The notes beneath the pieces were generated by a model. That model saw only the letters and a program-made list of their open reading frames with translations. It was not told the origin of the DNA and searched no databases. From Furcasterigmium furcatum (taxonomy: Eukaryota; Ascomycota; Sordariomycetes; Glomerellales; Plectosphaerellaceae): 64,000 nucleotides of DNA. The stretch covers positions 5,681,598 through 5,745,597 of the forward strand of contig BCIA01000003.1 in assembly GCA_001599815.1 (NCBI GenBank), given 5' to 3'. The translations under genes were made by a program, and so were the position numbers. Below, in pieces: positions 1 through 11,794 of this stretch. Within the stretch, counting starts at the first letter, position 1. Every line of letters begins with the position of its first letter.

Positions 1-85
1 TACATGAAGGGAGATAATAGGCTCTAGACAACTCATGCATTCTCTCCCTCAGCTCTTTCACGCATTGCAGCCCCGTTAAACCATC

Positions 86-1876
86 ATGTCAAAGTCGGTC
101 GACGGCGAGAAGGCCTTCCCCAATGACGCCGCCCAAGTCAAGAGCGAACAGAATGGCGAGAATTCGGCTCTTCAGGAGCGGGACGGGCACTCGTTGGACA
201 AGCAGCTGCACTCTCGCCATGTCAGCATGATAGCAATCGGTGGCGCTCTGGGCACAGGGTTGCTTGTCGGGACGTAGGTTTCGAATCTCACACGCATAAA
301 TCTACGATTGGATGCTGACAGCACATTCAGAGGCTCCTCGCTCGTGAGAGCCGGGCCAGCATCTATCCTGATCGACTACAGCATTGTGGGCTTCATCGTC
401 TACTTGGTTATGGGCGCCTTGGGCGAGGTCATCTCCTTCATGCCCCTCGCCATCGGCTATGGAGGATACGCAACTCGCCTGGTTGACCCGGCGCTTGGAT
501 TTGCTACCGGCTACGCCTACTTCTTCAACTTTGTTCTTGCCGTGCCGAACCAGATTGCGGCTTTCGCACTGATCATGAGATTCTGGGTTGGGGACACCGT
601 CAGCCCGGCAGTGTTCATTACCATCGCCATCGTCGTCATCGTTCTCATCAACAGCGCCAACGTCAAATACTTTGGAGAGTTTGAGTTCTGGCTCTCCGGG
701 CTCAAGGTCATAATTCTGGTGGGCGTCATCCTGTTGCTGCTGGTCCTAGCAGCGGGAGGCGGGCCGACGGGAGATCGTCCTGGCTTCCGCTACTGGAGCG
801 ACCCAGGCGCCTTCGCCGAGTACAGAGTCGAGGGCGCGAACGGTCGTCTGCTCGGTCTATGGACCGCCATGATTACGGCGGTCTATGCGTTTACCGGCAC
901 GGAACTTGTCGGCGTCACGGTGGGCGAGACACGAAATGCCAGGCTCGCCATGCCCAAGGCTATCCGCCTCACCTTCTTCCGTATCCTCTTCTTCTACGTC
1001 GCCTCAGTTTTCCTGCTCGGCTTAGTCGTCCCGTATAACAGCCCTGAGCTCGCATTTGCCGTGGGGGCAAAGACGAGCGCTTCTGCATCGCCCTTTGTGG
1101 TGGCCATTAAGTTGGCCAAGATCAAAGGTCTGGACCATGTCATCAACGGTTGTCTGGTCATTTTCGTTTTCTCAGCCGCAAATTCGGACCTCTACATCGC
1201 GGCGCGCACCCTGTACGGCATTTCAGTGGATGGAAAGGCACCCAAGATCTTCTCACGCACGGCGAAGAATGGTGTTCCACTGGTCGCGCTCGCTTTCTGC
1301 TCGCTTTTCTGCTGCCTCGCCTACATGACCCTGTCCACCGGCGCTCAGATGGCTTTCAGCTATCTCTCGAACGTTGTGTCTGTCTTTGGTAAGACATTCC
1401 ACCCCTATCATTCTTGCCGGCGTCCTGCTAACCGTCTGTCAGCCCTTCTGGCATGGATCTCGATTCTGATTACTCACATCTTCTTCACCCGCGCCTTGAA
1501 GTCCCAGCGCATCGATGCCGCGTACATTCCCTACCGCGCCCCGCTGGGCGTTTTGGGGTCCTATTTCGCGGTGGCTTTCTTGATCCTCCTGACCCTGACA
1601 CAGGGCGTCAACAACTTCGTCCTCGGATTTGACTACAAAGGCTTCATTGTGGCGTACATCGGAATACCGGTTTTCCTCGGCTGTTTTCTGGGTTATAAGT
1701 TTGTCCACAAAACCAAGCGTGTCCGCGCATGTGATGCGGATCTGGCCACTGGCGTACCGACAGAAACCGTGGCGGAAGAGAGAGCTCGTGTCAAGGCTGC
1801 CAGGAAGGAAGATGAAACGCCTACCAGCCGGCGTTGCCACAACTTCTACACCAAGGTGGTTTCTCTGCTCTTTTAA
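86..1876 (+). CDS. Amino-acid permease, APC superfamily (YAT family)
   Basis: This is a plasma-membrane proton/amino-acid symporter of the fungal YAT type. Exons are 86-273, 331-1388 and 1443-1876, giving about 559 residues, the usual family length. The cytosolic N-terminus runs into the family hallmark GGALGTGLLVG, and splicing of the first 57-bp intron restores GTGSSLVRAGPAS, the normal continuation of TM1. About twelve hydrophobic segments follow. The second intron (54 bp, a multiple of three without a stop) could be read through, but removing it restores VFALLAWISILITH, the conserved start of a late TM helix. The C-terminal tail is hydrophilic, as in proline/GABA/general permeases. The substrate cannot be told from sequence. 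The 5' flank is cut by the window edge, so the promoter is incomplete. Confidence 0.93.
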
Positions 1877-3612
1877 TGAGGTCATCTGCGGCCCAGCCCA
1901 TCGCCTAGTATGAAATGAATAAGGACGCTGGTTGGCGCCAAGGTTGGACGGTTCGCCTTCAGTCACTCGTGCTGATGGCAGGTTTCGGACGGTACTGTTA
2001 TCAAGTCTAACCAGAAAAGTTTCAATGTTCGTCGGATATCTCGTGACTCTTGGAGTGAGCCCTTCAATGCGAAACACATGCCAACCTATGCAGTCGGAGC
2101 CTCCAGGGTGGAACACATACCTTTCATTCTCATTGTTCTTCACGAACTGGTTGGCGTCCGTCCAGTCTTCTACTCTACGCGCTTCCCCTGGTGGCCGCGG
2201 TCCGGTCACCTTATTTACAGTGCCTAGAAACAGGGTAAAGTTTTACCATCTTGGCACGTCCTCTGATCGGGTTAGCGACCCCCGAGTTACATAGACATGG
2301 GCAGGCCGATGCCCCCTGCGGTACTGCCGAAATCTATAAAACTTAGCCGTGGGGCATCATGTCTGTGGCTTTCCAGCTGGGGCGGGCGTCTAGGCTGCAT
2401 TGCCGCCATGCATGACACCTCGTAAAACCTGCCAACACGATGTGGAGCCAGACAGTTATCATAGACGGCTCGGCCAGCAATGCCTGATATGAGGGCATCG
2501 TGGCCGCAAACACGGGCTTGGTGGTGACGGGCGACCCTCGAATAGCACGGAAGAACGACAAGGGCCGGGGCAGGACTCGGACGAGAGCATGATCTCGTAT
2601 AGCAGCAGCCCTGCCAAGGCCACCACGATGGTGATGGAGACGGCATGGAACCTCGTCTTCGCCGTAGACCCCACTCTCGGCTCTCGGTGTTCGGTCATCA
2701 GTCACCTTTCTCAGGGGCATTCACAAGGTTGGGAACGTCAGGCTCGGGACTTAAACATGCTCGGGCCGTCACAGCAACAGGCGATTGCTCAGGGGTGCGA
2801 GGATTAACTTCTCGAGGACTAGGCGAGCTGTGTTCCTCAGGTTGGCGCCGACGGACCCAACTCCAACTCCTCTCAGTCTACGAGAGGAAACCAAATCCTC
2901 CTGGAGACTTCCCGATCTGGACATGCCCCATGGTCCGTGTGCCGGCTGCTTAGAGCCGCGGCTCATACCCTTGATGCGGCCTCCACCCAAGAACAAGAGC
3001 CAGGGGCTTGCTTGCTTGGGCTGGCAAAACACTCCCATCTTTGCTCTCCCGTTCGTATCACGAGGCCCGTGGCGTCTGGGGGACCTCGCTTGTCCTATTA
3101 CTGTAAGAAGTGACCCACGGCCCCCCACACCTAATGGCAGTTCTCCCCTTTCTCCGTGATGCCGTTTCCGAGTTGATGAGCTGCGGGATCTCCTGAGTCT
3201 CCTCCTCGAGCATAAATTTCTTCCTCTCCCCCTCGATTTGCTCGATTGTCTCTCGCTGTCCTCTACTTGCTTGCTTGCTCATTAGATCTTTGTAATAATC
3301 TCCCGTCTCGGCCTCGTCTTTCATCCCAACTCGATTTCTGAACGTGTCCATCCATCCATCCGCAGGGCCTCAATCGAGTCGTCTCTGTCCATTGTGGGTT
3401 TTTCACCTTCGCCATTCCGGCCCCTGGCAGCCCTCAGCTCTGTCAGGCCCCCGGGGATGTGACCGGAAGAATTCTGTGCGGACAGCCGACTAACGGGGAA
3501 ACGAAGTGAAGAGACCAAGAGAGACAGCATTCCACGGGGCACGATCCCGCCGCTCCCCGAACCGAGCCAGCCTCCGTCACTGTCAAGAGACACGTCGACA
3601 CACGCTGCTACA
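1877..3612. other. Intergenic, 1.7 kb
   Basis: No well supported gene. It holds the permease 3' flank and a CT-rich leader (about 3180-3600) before the DUF7707 gene. A short minus-strand frame with one hydrophobic segment (2459-2698) is listed separately. Confidence 0.6.
2459..2698 (-). CDS. Doubtful small single-pass membrane protein (79 aa)
   Basis: The frame begins MTEHREPRVGSTAKTRFH and continues into a clean hydrophobic helix (VSITIVVALAGLLLYEI) at about residues 24-40, then a Cys/Pro-rich end. A charged start followed by one helix is typical of a type II membrane protein. The other two minus-strand frames are also open downstream, so this may be the first exon of a longer or decayed gene. 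No family is recognised and no clear introns were found. Chance is a real possibility. Confidence 0.22.
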   Translation of the reverse strand: MTEHREPRVGSTAKTRFHAVSITIVVALAGLLLYEIMLSSESCPGPCRSSVLFEGRPSPPSPCLRPRCPHIRHCWPSRL

Positions 3613-4327
3613 ATGCCTGCTGTCAAGACTACCTTCCTAGCCGTGGCAGCCACCATCGTGGCCACAGCCTCCGCCCAGAAGGACTACTATGTGGACCCGA
3701 ACACCGTCCCCAAGGCCACCAGGGGTGAGCAGGAAGCCCTTGACTCTAGTAGAAAACAAAACCACTGATAATGGAGGACAGACCAATGGTGTGTGGAGCA
3801 GAGAGGGTCATGCCCGGCCATCTGTGCCTTCATTGATGACCGCCCCCCTCTGGTCAACACTTGCGATCCCGTGCGTATACTCCTCTGTCCGCATCTTCGG
3901 AACAATTTACTGATCTATCCCTTCCCAGGACACACTCAACTTCGGCTGCATATGTGGCAACAGCGAAAAGCCCAACGGGACCGAATACTCCCTCTCCCTG
4001 CCCTTCCAAATATGCCAGGAATGGGGCAACCAGTGTGTCCAGGCATGTGGTCTCGGTAACAACCAGTGCGCCTCCGATTGCCGAGAGGATAACCCCTGCG
4101 GCGCCCAGAACCCCGTGCGCGCCAGCTCCACCTCGAGCGCGGCCGCCAGCGCGACCGGCAGCGCGACGACCTCCGCCACCGACGGCATCTTCACCGGCAT
4201 GAAGGGCTCTGAGGATGACTCAGGTGACAGCGACGAGTCCGGCGCGGTTGCCGTCAAGATGAGCCGGGGAATGGGCATGGCCGTCCTCGTCGGGAGTCTC
4301 GTTGGCGGCTTTGCTCTCCTGCAGTGA
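3613..4327 (+). CDS. Secreted Cys-rich DUF7707-type protein with GPI-like tail
   Basis: Exons are 3613-3724, 3782-3870 and 3929-4327, giving 199 residues. The signal peptide is MPAVKTTFLAVAATIVATASA. The mature part starts with YYVDPNTVP and, across two introns, carries the spaced cysteines of the fungal DUF7707 domain: WCVEQRGSCPAIC, TCDP, GCICGN, ICQEWGNQC and CASDCREDNPCGAQ. A Ser/Thr/Ala-rich stalk and a hydrophobic C-terminus (MGMAVLVGSLVGGFALLQ) indicate a GPI anchor, so the product is probably fixed to membrane or wall. Splicing is well supported because both introns restore the conserved cysteine blocks. No activity is known for the family. It opens the run of secreted proteins that continues to 20.8 kb. 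Confidence 0.88.
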
Positions 4328-5481
4328 GCGCGATGGCTCGTTTTGCCTCTCGAAAGAATGCTCGTCTCTCGACCTCGGGGGGCGAGGCTGCTCTTGATAT
4401 TTGCTGCTCTACATGTCCGGCGTTCGCAAAAGGCATTTCTTCGCATGGATTTTCAGGAAGAGTATATTTTCTGCATGGCCACGCAGTCATCAAAGGGGGT
4501 CGAGAGGTGCCTGACTCTACTTAATCATCGCCTGGGACCGACAACGAACCACGGCTAGCAAAACAGAAAACAAACATGGCATCAGAGGCACCCCCGTCCG
4601 CTAAGTTACCTGGCTTCGGACATATTTTCTCATGCCCAAAGATGCTGTGGTCTAAAGAGGTTGGCCGTGTACTGAGAGATAAGACTTGGGCTAGCAGGTC
4701 TGCTGCCTTGCAACATTCCATCCCTGTTTTCGTGCGCCGTAAGCACTATACATCTATTTTGGACCTGATAGTCGCAGAGGCCATCTGCTGCAAGTGAGTG
4801 TGGGCAGGATATCAGCCCTTCTTTACAGCTTCCTAATGGGGCGTCAGTCATCTGGACACGCGCATTTGGCCCCAGGTTGGAGTAATTGATGACAGGGAAC
4901 TGTCAGACAGTGACATCATGCCCAGAGTCTGTGCCGCTGGAGCTTAGTGTACTGACAGCGTTTCCGGAGAGCCTCTGGCTTGGCTTTGTCCATTGGCCCG
5001 CTTCACTTGGAGTCCTTACCCCGGGTTGCGTGCTCTGCATCTTGGCTCGCCAATACACACGTAACCTCAGTCTGACAGGATGAATGACCTGCCAGTCTGA
5101 GAGGCCTGTGGGGTTGCATTCGGGCGGTACGGATGTGGCTCTTGCCCTTGGCTCCAAGGACATTATCGCGATCAGCAAGTGCGGGGATGCCATGAACTGC
5201 ATGATTAACAGCTCTCCAGAGGTTTGAATGGTTGTTAGGAGTGGCTCTTTCATACTGACCTTCCTCTTCAAAATCTGGGCACTTGACAATACGGTCTGGG
5301 CGAGGGGCGATGCTGTGCCATGAGACGATGTGTCCGTGGGCTGTGGGGATACACGCAGAGATTGGATATAAAAACGACGTCTCCAGGCTCAAAACCATTG
5401 ATGCTACATTGCCAGATCACAACCAAGAGACAACGCACCATCACCCGCCTAGCCGACCACTTGAACTCCTACCAAGTCATC
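4328..5481. other. Intergenic, 1.15 kb, promoter of the Cys-rich secreted gene
   Basis: No coding frame with supporting features. The right end contains a TATA box and the leader of the next gene. Confidence 0.6.
5367..5373 (+). promoter_or_regulatory. TATA box of the Cys-rich secreted gene
   Basis: TATAAAA lies 115 bp upstream of the ATG at 5482. A strong TATA box is common for inducible fungal genes for secreted proteins. Confidence 0.6.
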
Positions 5482-5987
5482 ATGAAGTTCTCCGCCATCG
5501 CTACCCTGGCTGTTGCTGCCGCCTCGGCATGGGCCAGCCCTGCTGGTTCCAGGGAGGTATGTCCATCGAGAATCATGTGGGTTTCTTCCCGAGCACGATC
5601 ACTGACAACCTGGTGTAGGATTCTGTCAGCAGCATCGCCAACGCCCTGCGGGCCCGTTCGGAAGGGGCCGAATACTTCCACGTCGGCAACGACCACGTCA
5701 TGCGCGCCATCTCGGCGGACTTCCAGGTCGTCGGCCGCCAGGCCCTGGAGGCAAGGCACGTCACGGAGTGGGGCGCGGGTATCGAGGAGGACATGGTGAT
5801 GAAGCGCTCCGTCGTCGATGAGGCGGAGCTTATGCAGCACCTGGCCGCCGTGCGCCGCGGTATGGAAGCCACCGTTGGTCTCGAGGCCAGGCAGAACCCC
5901 GGCACGTGCCAGAACATCGGATGTTTCGGCGGGTGCGGCCCGTGCAGGTGTGACTTGGGTAACCTGAGCTCTCGGTGCCTTCGTTAA
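5482..5987 (+). CDS. Small secreted proprotein with six-cysteine C-terminal peptide
   Basis: Exons 5482-5556 and 5619-5987 (intron 62 bp) give 147 residues. A signal peptide (MKFSAIATLAVAAASAWA) is followed by about 97 cysteine-free residues with dibasic sites KR at 87-88 and RR at 104-105. A short terminal region then holds all six cysteines (C122, C127, C131, C134, C136, C145), spaced x4, x3, x2, x1, x8. This layout, a cysteine-free pro-region plus a compact disulphide-rich end, suggests Kex2-type processing to a small stable peptide in the secretory route. I do not recognise the family; an effector, antimicrobial or signalling peptide are all possible. The TATA box and tight single-intron structure support a real gene. 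No paralogue is seen in the window. Confidence 0.8.
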
Positions 5988-6668
5988 GTAGACGGAGGCA
6001 TGTCGGTGACCTCGAGAGGGCACGTCGCTAGGCGCTGCTTCGAGATATCCCGCTGCCGACTGGTTCCAGCCACGCCAGTAGATAGTATCAATCGTGCGCA
6101 AACTCGGTATTTGTGTTTGTTCAGCATCCCTCGGGGTTTGAAACGGCTATGAGCTGCGCAGTGATGTCACCAAGACTACATGTAATGAAGATGGCCCCGG
6201 ACTAGAAGACAACCAGCATCGCTAGCCGTCAGAGCGAGGGTGAAATTCCTCAGTAGGAAGGGCAAAGTCAGAGGATGTGTCATAGACAAAGGAGAGCGAC
6301 TGACGTTGCAATGATCGTCTTGGCAACGCCACGGCCGTGGTGTTGAGTCTTGACATCGCGCCAAGATGCGATCCCAGCGTCGGGGTACAATTAGAGTGTC
6401 ACAGACCATAGTGTTAGCGCTCTTTAATCGTCTAAACATTGCCATATTAAAGTACAGCTCATCATGTCTTGATCAATCTCAGTTACATCCGTTGATGGGC
6501 CCAGCTGTTCACAGCTCTTGATTGGCACATTTCCTCACGCAGTCAGGCATAGATGGTCTTACGCTGTCCACAACACCAATGCCTTCGTGCCGTATTCTCA
6601 TCATCATCTGAACATCATGACTTCGTTATTCAACAACTATATACTCAGCATCACTAGCCCGCCTCCAC
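5988..6668. other. Intergenic between convergent genes
   Basis: 3' flanks of the six-cysteine gene and of the phospholipase gene; nothing else seen. Confidence 0.6.
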
Positions 6669-7267
6669 TTAGTCCAGGATGGGAAGCTCGCCCTTGTCCT
6701 GGGCCTCCTTGACGGCAGCCTCATAGATGGCGACCTTCTCCTCGTAGATCCTCTCGAGCTCGGGGTCGACGAAAGCGCGGAGTCCGGGGGTGGCGTCGCC
6801 GCCGCCGAAGGCGCGGACGGCGGCGTAGTAGACGTCGGCGAGGGCCCTGCAGGGGGGCTTGAAGGAGACGCTGTCGCACTGGAAGTTCAGGCTAAACACG
6901 GGCGTTAGAGACGTTGCATCGCCGGGGCGCGCGCGCGGGACACTCACTCCTGGAGGAACTTCTGGTCGATCCTGAGCTTGTTGCTCTGGGTGAAGCGGGA
7001 CTGGATGCGGAAGTTCTGGTAGCCGAAGTCGTGGCGGTGGCAGGCGGGCACGAAGGGGTAGCCGAAAGGGTTGTCAGGGGACGAGGTGCATCCGTCGGTG
7101 GTCCAGTCGAGGTGGCTGGGGTTGCCGCGGCGGGAGGTGAAGGCGGGGAGGGAGATGCTGAACATGAGCTCGTCGACGATCTGGACGTTGCTCTGGCGCT
7201 TGGAGACGCCGTCGGCGGGGAGGGCGAGGGCGCCCGCGGCGAAAGCGAGGACGGCAGCGAACTTCAT
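6669..7267 (-). CDS. Secreted phospholipase A2 (fungal/prokaryotic type)
   Basis: It hydrolyses the sn-2 ester of phospholipids outside the cell. Exons on the minus strand are 7267-6948 and 6891-6669 (intron 56 bp), giving 180 residues, normal for the Phospholip_A2_3 family. A signal peptide (MKFAAVLAFAAGALALPA) is followed by a likely Kex2 site (SKR). The catalytic motif CHRHDFGYQNF contains the His-Asp pair, preceded by the metal-site segment DWTTDGCTSSPDNPFGYPF. After the intron come the second-half cysteines (QCDSV, PPCRALADVYY). Removing the intron gives FLQDLNFQC, as expected in the family. In other fungi these enzymes are linked to symbiosis, nutrient release or virulence; the role here is unknown. 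Confidence 0.93.
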
Positions 7268-8802
7268 GATGGCTGTGAAGGGGAGGGTGCGAGATGAGTT
7301 GTCGGTGGCCTGGCTCTCTTCTTCCTCGGATTTAACGTGAGGGCATCACGGCTATCTATACTCGCGAGCTCAACACCAGCACGTGGGCCTCGTGAGCTTT
7401 ATCCTTCAGCTCCAGGGTTCAACGGTCCGCCAAGGGAGAGTCGTCGCAAGGGAGGGCCTGTCTAAGATCGGCGACCTCCCCGAACGGGCAATGATCATTC
7501 CTTCCGATGCAGGTGTTTCCCACGAGCGTTCTCGGCACTTCACGATTTGCCAGCGCCCGGTCTCAGAAGTGCCGGATGTTCTTCCACGTTTAGCCAGGGG
7601 AAGAGCTTCATTGGCGAATCCTCCTCGGACGTGCTAGGAGGCATTCGGCAGGTCGTCCAACGGCGCGCGGGGGAAGTGGATGCATGGACGGATAGGGAAT
7701 CACGGGATCCGTGGCCACGGGGGGCCATTCGCTTGCCTTTGCGAAATGCAGAGCGATCGTCCGGGTAGATCCTCTCCTTAGGCCATCCTCCGGGCTCAAC
7801 GGCGCGACTGGGCGCATCCCAAATCAGGTTCAGGGTCGCAGTCAGCGTCGCCGGCGTCTTGCCCCTCAAGCCCTCCTACCAAGTTGAGACGACGGGGTGT
7901 TTGGATGGTGTCGGGCTGTCGGCGATGTCCGCCCTGTCATTGATAGATGGCCAATCTGTACGCATTCCTCCGCGGTTGCCCCGTGCACGTGGTCGACGTT
8001 GGACGATTTCATGCCGCAATGGCCTCACGGGTTGCAGTCATTACCACCTGAGAAAATGTGACGAGCCTGAGGACTGAGTGCAGGCCGTAGGGAATGCATA
8101 CCAGGTGGCCGAATCTGTGGTTGACCTGGCTCTGATCAAAGACTCCATCGTGGTGTCGAATTGAGCAAAAAGTCACTCCATTATTCCAACAACTGTCAAC
8201 ACTCTCGGCGACCGACGATCATGCACTTCTCAACGAAAATATCTGCTGGGGTCTTTCAGCTGAACGGGTTTTCTCATTTTCCGTGCCAACTATATTTGAG
8301 CTGGCGGGTTTTCTAGCCCAAAGTCTGAGCAATGTGAGGGTGCGTGTGCTGCCCACTCAGTCTCTGACCTCGATTCTGTGCTCCATGACAACAGATGCAA
8401 CAATTATGCTAGCAAGCAGACAGCCACCCTCCTCCACTCCCTCCGATACACACCTATCATCAGCACTCTGGCTTGACAGTCCGATGATGGTCCCCAAGAT
8501 CCCGCGCTGCCCACATCATTGCACACTCCAAAGGCCATTCCAAGACGTTGAGGCTGCTGTCTCACACCGAGACTGTCACGAGATTCGTGGCTGTCGGCCC
8601 CGACAAGGGGTATTGGCATGATCGCGGTGCTGCCGTCAGGCCAACGTGAGAAGTAGAGGCAAAAGAAAAAGGAAAAGGACCTGAAAAAATGAGGGCCATG
8701 TTCTTGGTAAATGGATGACTCATATGATTGCGATTCATAAAACATTGCAGAGGTCCTCTCACGTTGGTGACAGTGGAAATGGCTTACCTATCATCAAAAT
8801 GG
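7268..8802. other. Intergenic, 1.5 kb
   Basis: Promoter of the phospholipase gene at the left and 3' flank of the zinc-finger gene at the right. No frame with supporting features. Confidence 0.6.
7353..7360 (-). promoter_or_regulatory. TATA-like box of the phospholipase A2 gene
   Basis: Reads TATAGATA on the minus strand, about 90 bp upstream of the ATG at 7267. Confidence 0.45.
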
Positions 8803-9486
8803 TCATCCATCACCTCCCTCTTTTCCTCCCGGTCTTTTGGGTGGGCGGCCGCGTTTCGCAGCGCACTTTGCCGACAGGTTGATGTGCTCCAGATGCTCCC
8901 GTTTGCCTGCGTGTTCGTGACCCTTGCGGCAGCGATACATGGCACCAGGGGCTGCAGATGGACGCGCGCAGGTATCCATATGTCGTTCGTGGTTGTACTT
9001 GATGTGATTTTCTGTACCGCAGGCGCATCGAAAAGTGGCCGACAAGACCGGCAGACTCCCTGGCGGACACTTGGACCGGTGCCGCTTGGAGTCACTGTGC
9101 TTCTTGAGATCTTTTTTGGACTCTGTCCAAATGTTGCAGATGCCGCAGTGATAGGCCTTCCGCTGGATGGGCGTCCTCCCTCGGAGCTGTTGAGAAGAAC
9201 GGCTGCTGTTGGACGACGACCGGCTAGACTGTGGTGTGCCAAACCGGGTGTGGTGCCCGTCTTCGGTTGTTATGTCGGCACTGTTGGGAGTAACTGGCGG
9301 CAGAGGCGTTGGTAGGGAAGAGCAGAGTGACGAGGAGATGGAACCCACTTCAAGCGAAGCAGCTCTGGGGAGGTCCAATGAGGGGGGGAATTCTGATGAC
9401 GATGGTGTTGATATAGGGATGGAGTGTAAAGGGCTTGCTTGACCCAGCAGGGCCAAATTCTCTGTGGAAGTCGAGTGTCCCTGCAC
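8803..9486 (-). CDS. Zinc-finger protein with AT-hook-like tail (N-terminus uncertain)
   Basis: From the ATG at 9486 the frame gives 227 residues. A Ser/Pro/Thr-rich N-terminal half is followed by three Cys/His units. The first is C2H2-like (YHCGICNIWTESKKDLKKH with a later H and C), the second CACGTENHIKYNHERHMDTC and the third YRCRKGHEHAGKREHLEHI. The end, KRGRPPKRPGG, contains an RGRP core like an AT-hook. It is likely a nuclear DNA-binding protein; its targets are unknown. The same frame stays open upstream to about 9766 with a CRHC-containing segment but no ATG, so an upstream exon may exist and the true protein may be longer. No exact family is recognised. Confidence 0.68.
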   Translation of the reverse strand: MQGHSTSTENLALLGQASPLHSIPISTPSSSEFPPSLDLPRAASLEVGSISSSLCSSLPTPLPPVTPNSADITTEDGHHTRFGTPQSSRSSSNSSRSSQQLRGRTPIQRKAYHCGICNIWTESKKDLKKHSDSKRHRSKCPPGSLPVLSATFRCACGTENHIKYNHERHMDTCARPSAAPGAMYRCRKGHEHAGKREHLEHINLSAKCAAKRGRPPKRPGGKEGGDG

Positions 9487-11794
9487 CTGAAGCAGGCTGG
9501 GACAGATTATCTCCGGATCGACGCGTGAGCAGCTTGAATTCCACTGCCCCGTGTCGTTCCATATGGATTCATGCTCGTCTTGTCCACACTGGTGCCCATC
9601 GTTGCCCCAAGAGGGCGCACGACAATGACGGCATACGCGATACTCCCAAAGGGACCACCATGGACAGTTGTCGCCGTCTGTTACTTGATGATCATCGTGT
9701 CGACGCTGTATTGGGACCGCGAGGGCACTCTGACCCTCGCGTCCTGAGCCGTGGAACTGGGTGGACTACGGCCTATGCCGGGGGAGACGTGTTACGTGAA
9801 GCGCGCGTTTGGTACGGTGTTGCGAGTTGTGCGAGGCGAGGATGAAGAAGTAGAGTACGACGGGCGCACAAATCGTGGGGGACTTCGGTAAAATAGCCAT
9901 TCCGCACATCTGGGGTGACAGCTGGTCTTGTCTGAAAAGTGCTGGCGCGCACCGCCACGCAGACGGCTTGTTCGTCGTACAGGGCTGGCTGGTGCCGCAA
10001 TATCATTGGATCCCAGAGTGTTTCACCGCAGCCATCTATCCTGCGAGTGAGTCCATTATCATGGGAAGGCATGCAATTGGCCAGTGCCGGCCTCCAGGGC
10101 GGCCGGCACCTCTCTCAGCCCGTCGTCTCGGTTCGTTGGGAGATTGAGTCCAATTCAGATGTTGGCCGGGCCATGACAAATTTGTCCAAGCGCATCGAGT
10201 CCAATTTTACAATAGGCTAAGGCAGTCGAGCGGATAGGTTTCGGCCATGGGGTGAAGGCTATCCCCAACGACACGGGCGTCAGGACCTTGGCGATACATG
10301 TTGAGATCGAGCACCGCAGTCTCGGGCACCAAGAGATAGCTCCTTACTGATAGTGATGGCAGGAGGACCTAAGCACGGCGGTAAATCAAGAGGGGCCAAG
10401 TTTCTCGAGGGCTGGTCTCGTGGAAGAATCTTTGGACACTTGATAATGAACAACACGAGGAAGCGTTGGGACAGTGTGGTAGGAGTTGCTTCTGAAACAA
10501 CCAAAGCTGAGAAGTGATTATCTGACAATAAATGTCTGGTTTTCCAGGCCCAATCCTTCAACAGGTTGAGCGCAGGTCATCTATCAGACCTCAAGATGAT
10601 ATGTTGCCACTTGAATGAGCCATATCCTCTCGACAAGGGCGTGAGTATCCCGCTTAAACACCGTCCGAACTGCGATTCTCCTCACAGGAATCCACCTAGG
10701 TTTGAGCCCAATCACTCTCTTCATTGGTGTCATGGCCCTTAACAGCCGGGTCCTAGATTCTATGGTGTAAGATAGTGTGGCGGAATAACCGATTAGCTTG
10801 AAGAAAATGTCCACTATCCTTTCACGGATATGCTCAAGAGAGACTGACGTTGTATACGCACTTCAGCCTAAAGTGCTCATCATCAACCACAGACCCAGGC
10901 CTGGTCAATTCCACGGGATGAAGCCCGGAGGTCGATCACTGATTGTCCATCACTTCAGCGAAACAAGAAGCGCATCTAATTCCGTGCTGAGGCTAGTTTG
11001 GGATTGATTCGTAAGTCATGACGCGACCACATCCCAATACTCAGACCCTTTGCCTCGAGTGTACATCAAGGGAGATAGTAGGTGTACCAAGTCGATCAAC
11101 AGCATGGCTGGATGTAGATATCAGGCCTTCTTGACCATATTTCTATGATCGGAGGCGTCGAAGGCAAGAAAGTGGACCAAAATGGGAGATGCCGACTTGG
11201 TAGCCGAGGGACTCCAGAAATCGCGTTCCAGCGAACTTGATCTGCGGAGCGCGCCTGGCTTGGTGTTCCTGGTATCTGTCTCACCTTCATTCCTCACGAC
11301 GGCTCGGCCCCCCTGATTTGATCAGTTTCTTACAGCACTGTCGATCTTCGGATCCTCATCGGGAAGAAAAGTGATAGGTTTGGTGGTAGGAATCCAGTTC
11401 CAAGGACTTGGTGAATGGAGCGGCGGGAGTGGCTTCCCGCGGAGGGTGCGAGATTACCGAACAGTTTGACGACGCCTCTTGATGGCCATAGTAATACCTT
11501 GGTCACGGCCCATAGATGGAATGGACGGTGCTTGGATGCCGTCATCTCGATATGTCGGTACAAGCTGGGGCAGTGATTGACCTTCAGGGGCATCGGAAGA
11601 TCGGTCTTCCACCGCACAGCATCGCCAAGATAGAGGAGATAGGAGTTGTATAAGAAGGCAATCCTGTAATGGTCTCTGAGGGCTGATTTTGGAGCATCAA
11701 GCCATTCAACACCAAGTCTTCTCATCTACTGCCAGTCAGTCATTCTCGATCACCACAACAGACCTTCGCCTCAGTTTGAACACCCACCGCTACG
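9487..11794. other. Gene-poor stretch, 2.3 kb
   Basis: Apart from a possible 5' exon of the zinc-finger gene near 9487-9766, no frame shows domain, signal or splice support. The right end is the promoter and leader of the Gly-rich secreted gene. Confidence 0.55.

Noticed and set aside
1439..2209. 256-residue minus-strand frame opposite the permease 3' end
   Set aside because: Overlaps a well supported permease exon and shows no motif.
11330..11725. 131-residue minus-strand frame in the gene-poor stretch
   Set aside because: No domain, signal peptide, splice support or promoter; composition is unremarkable.
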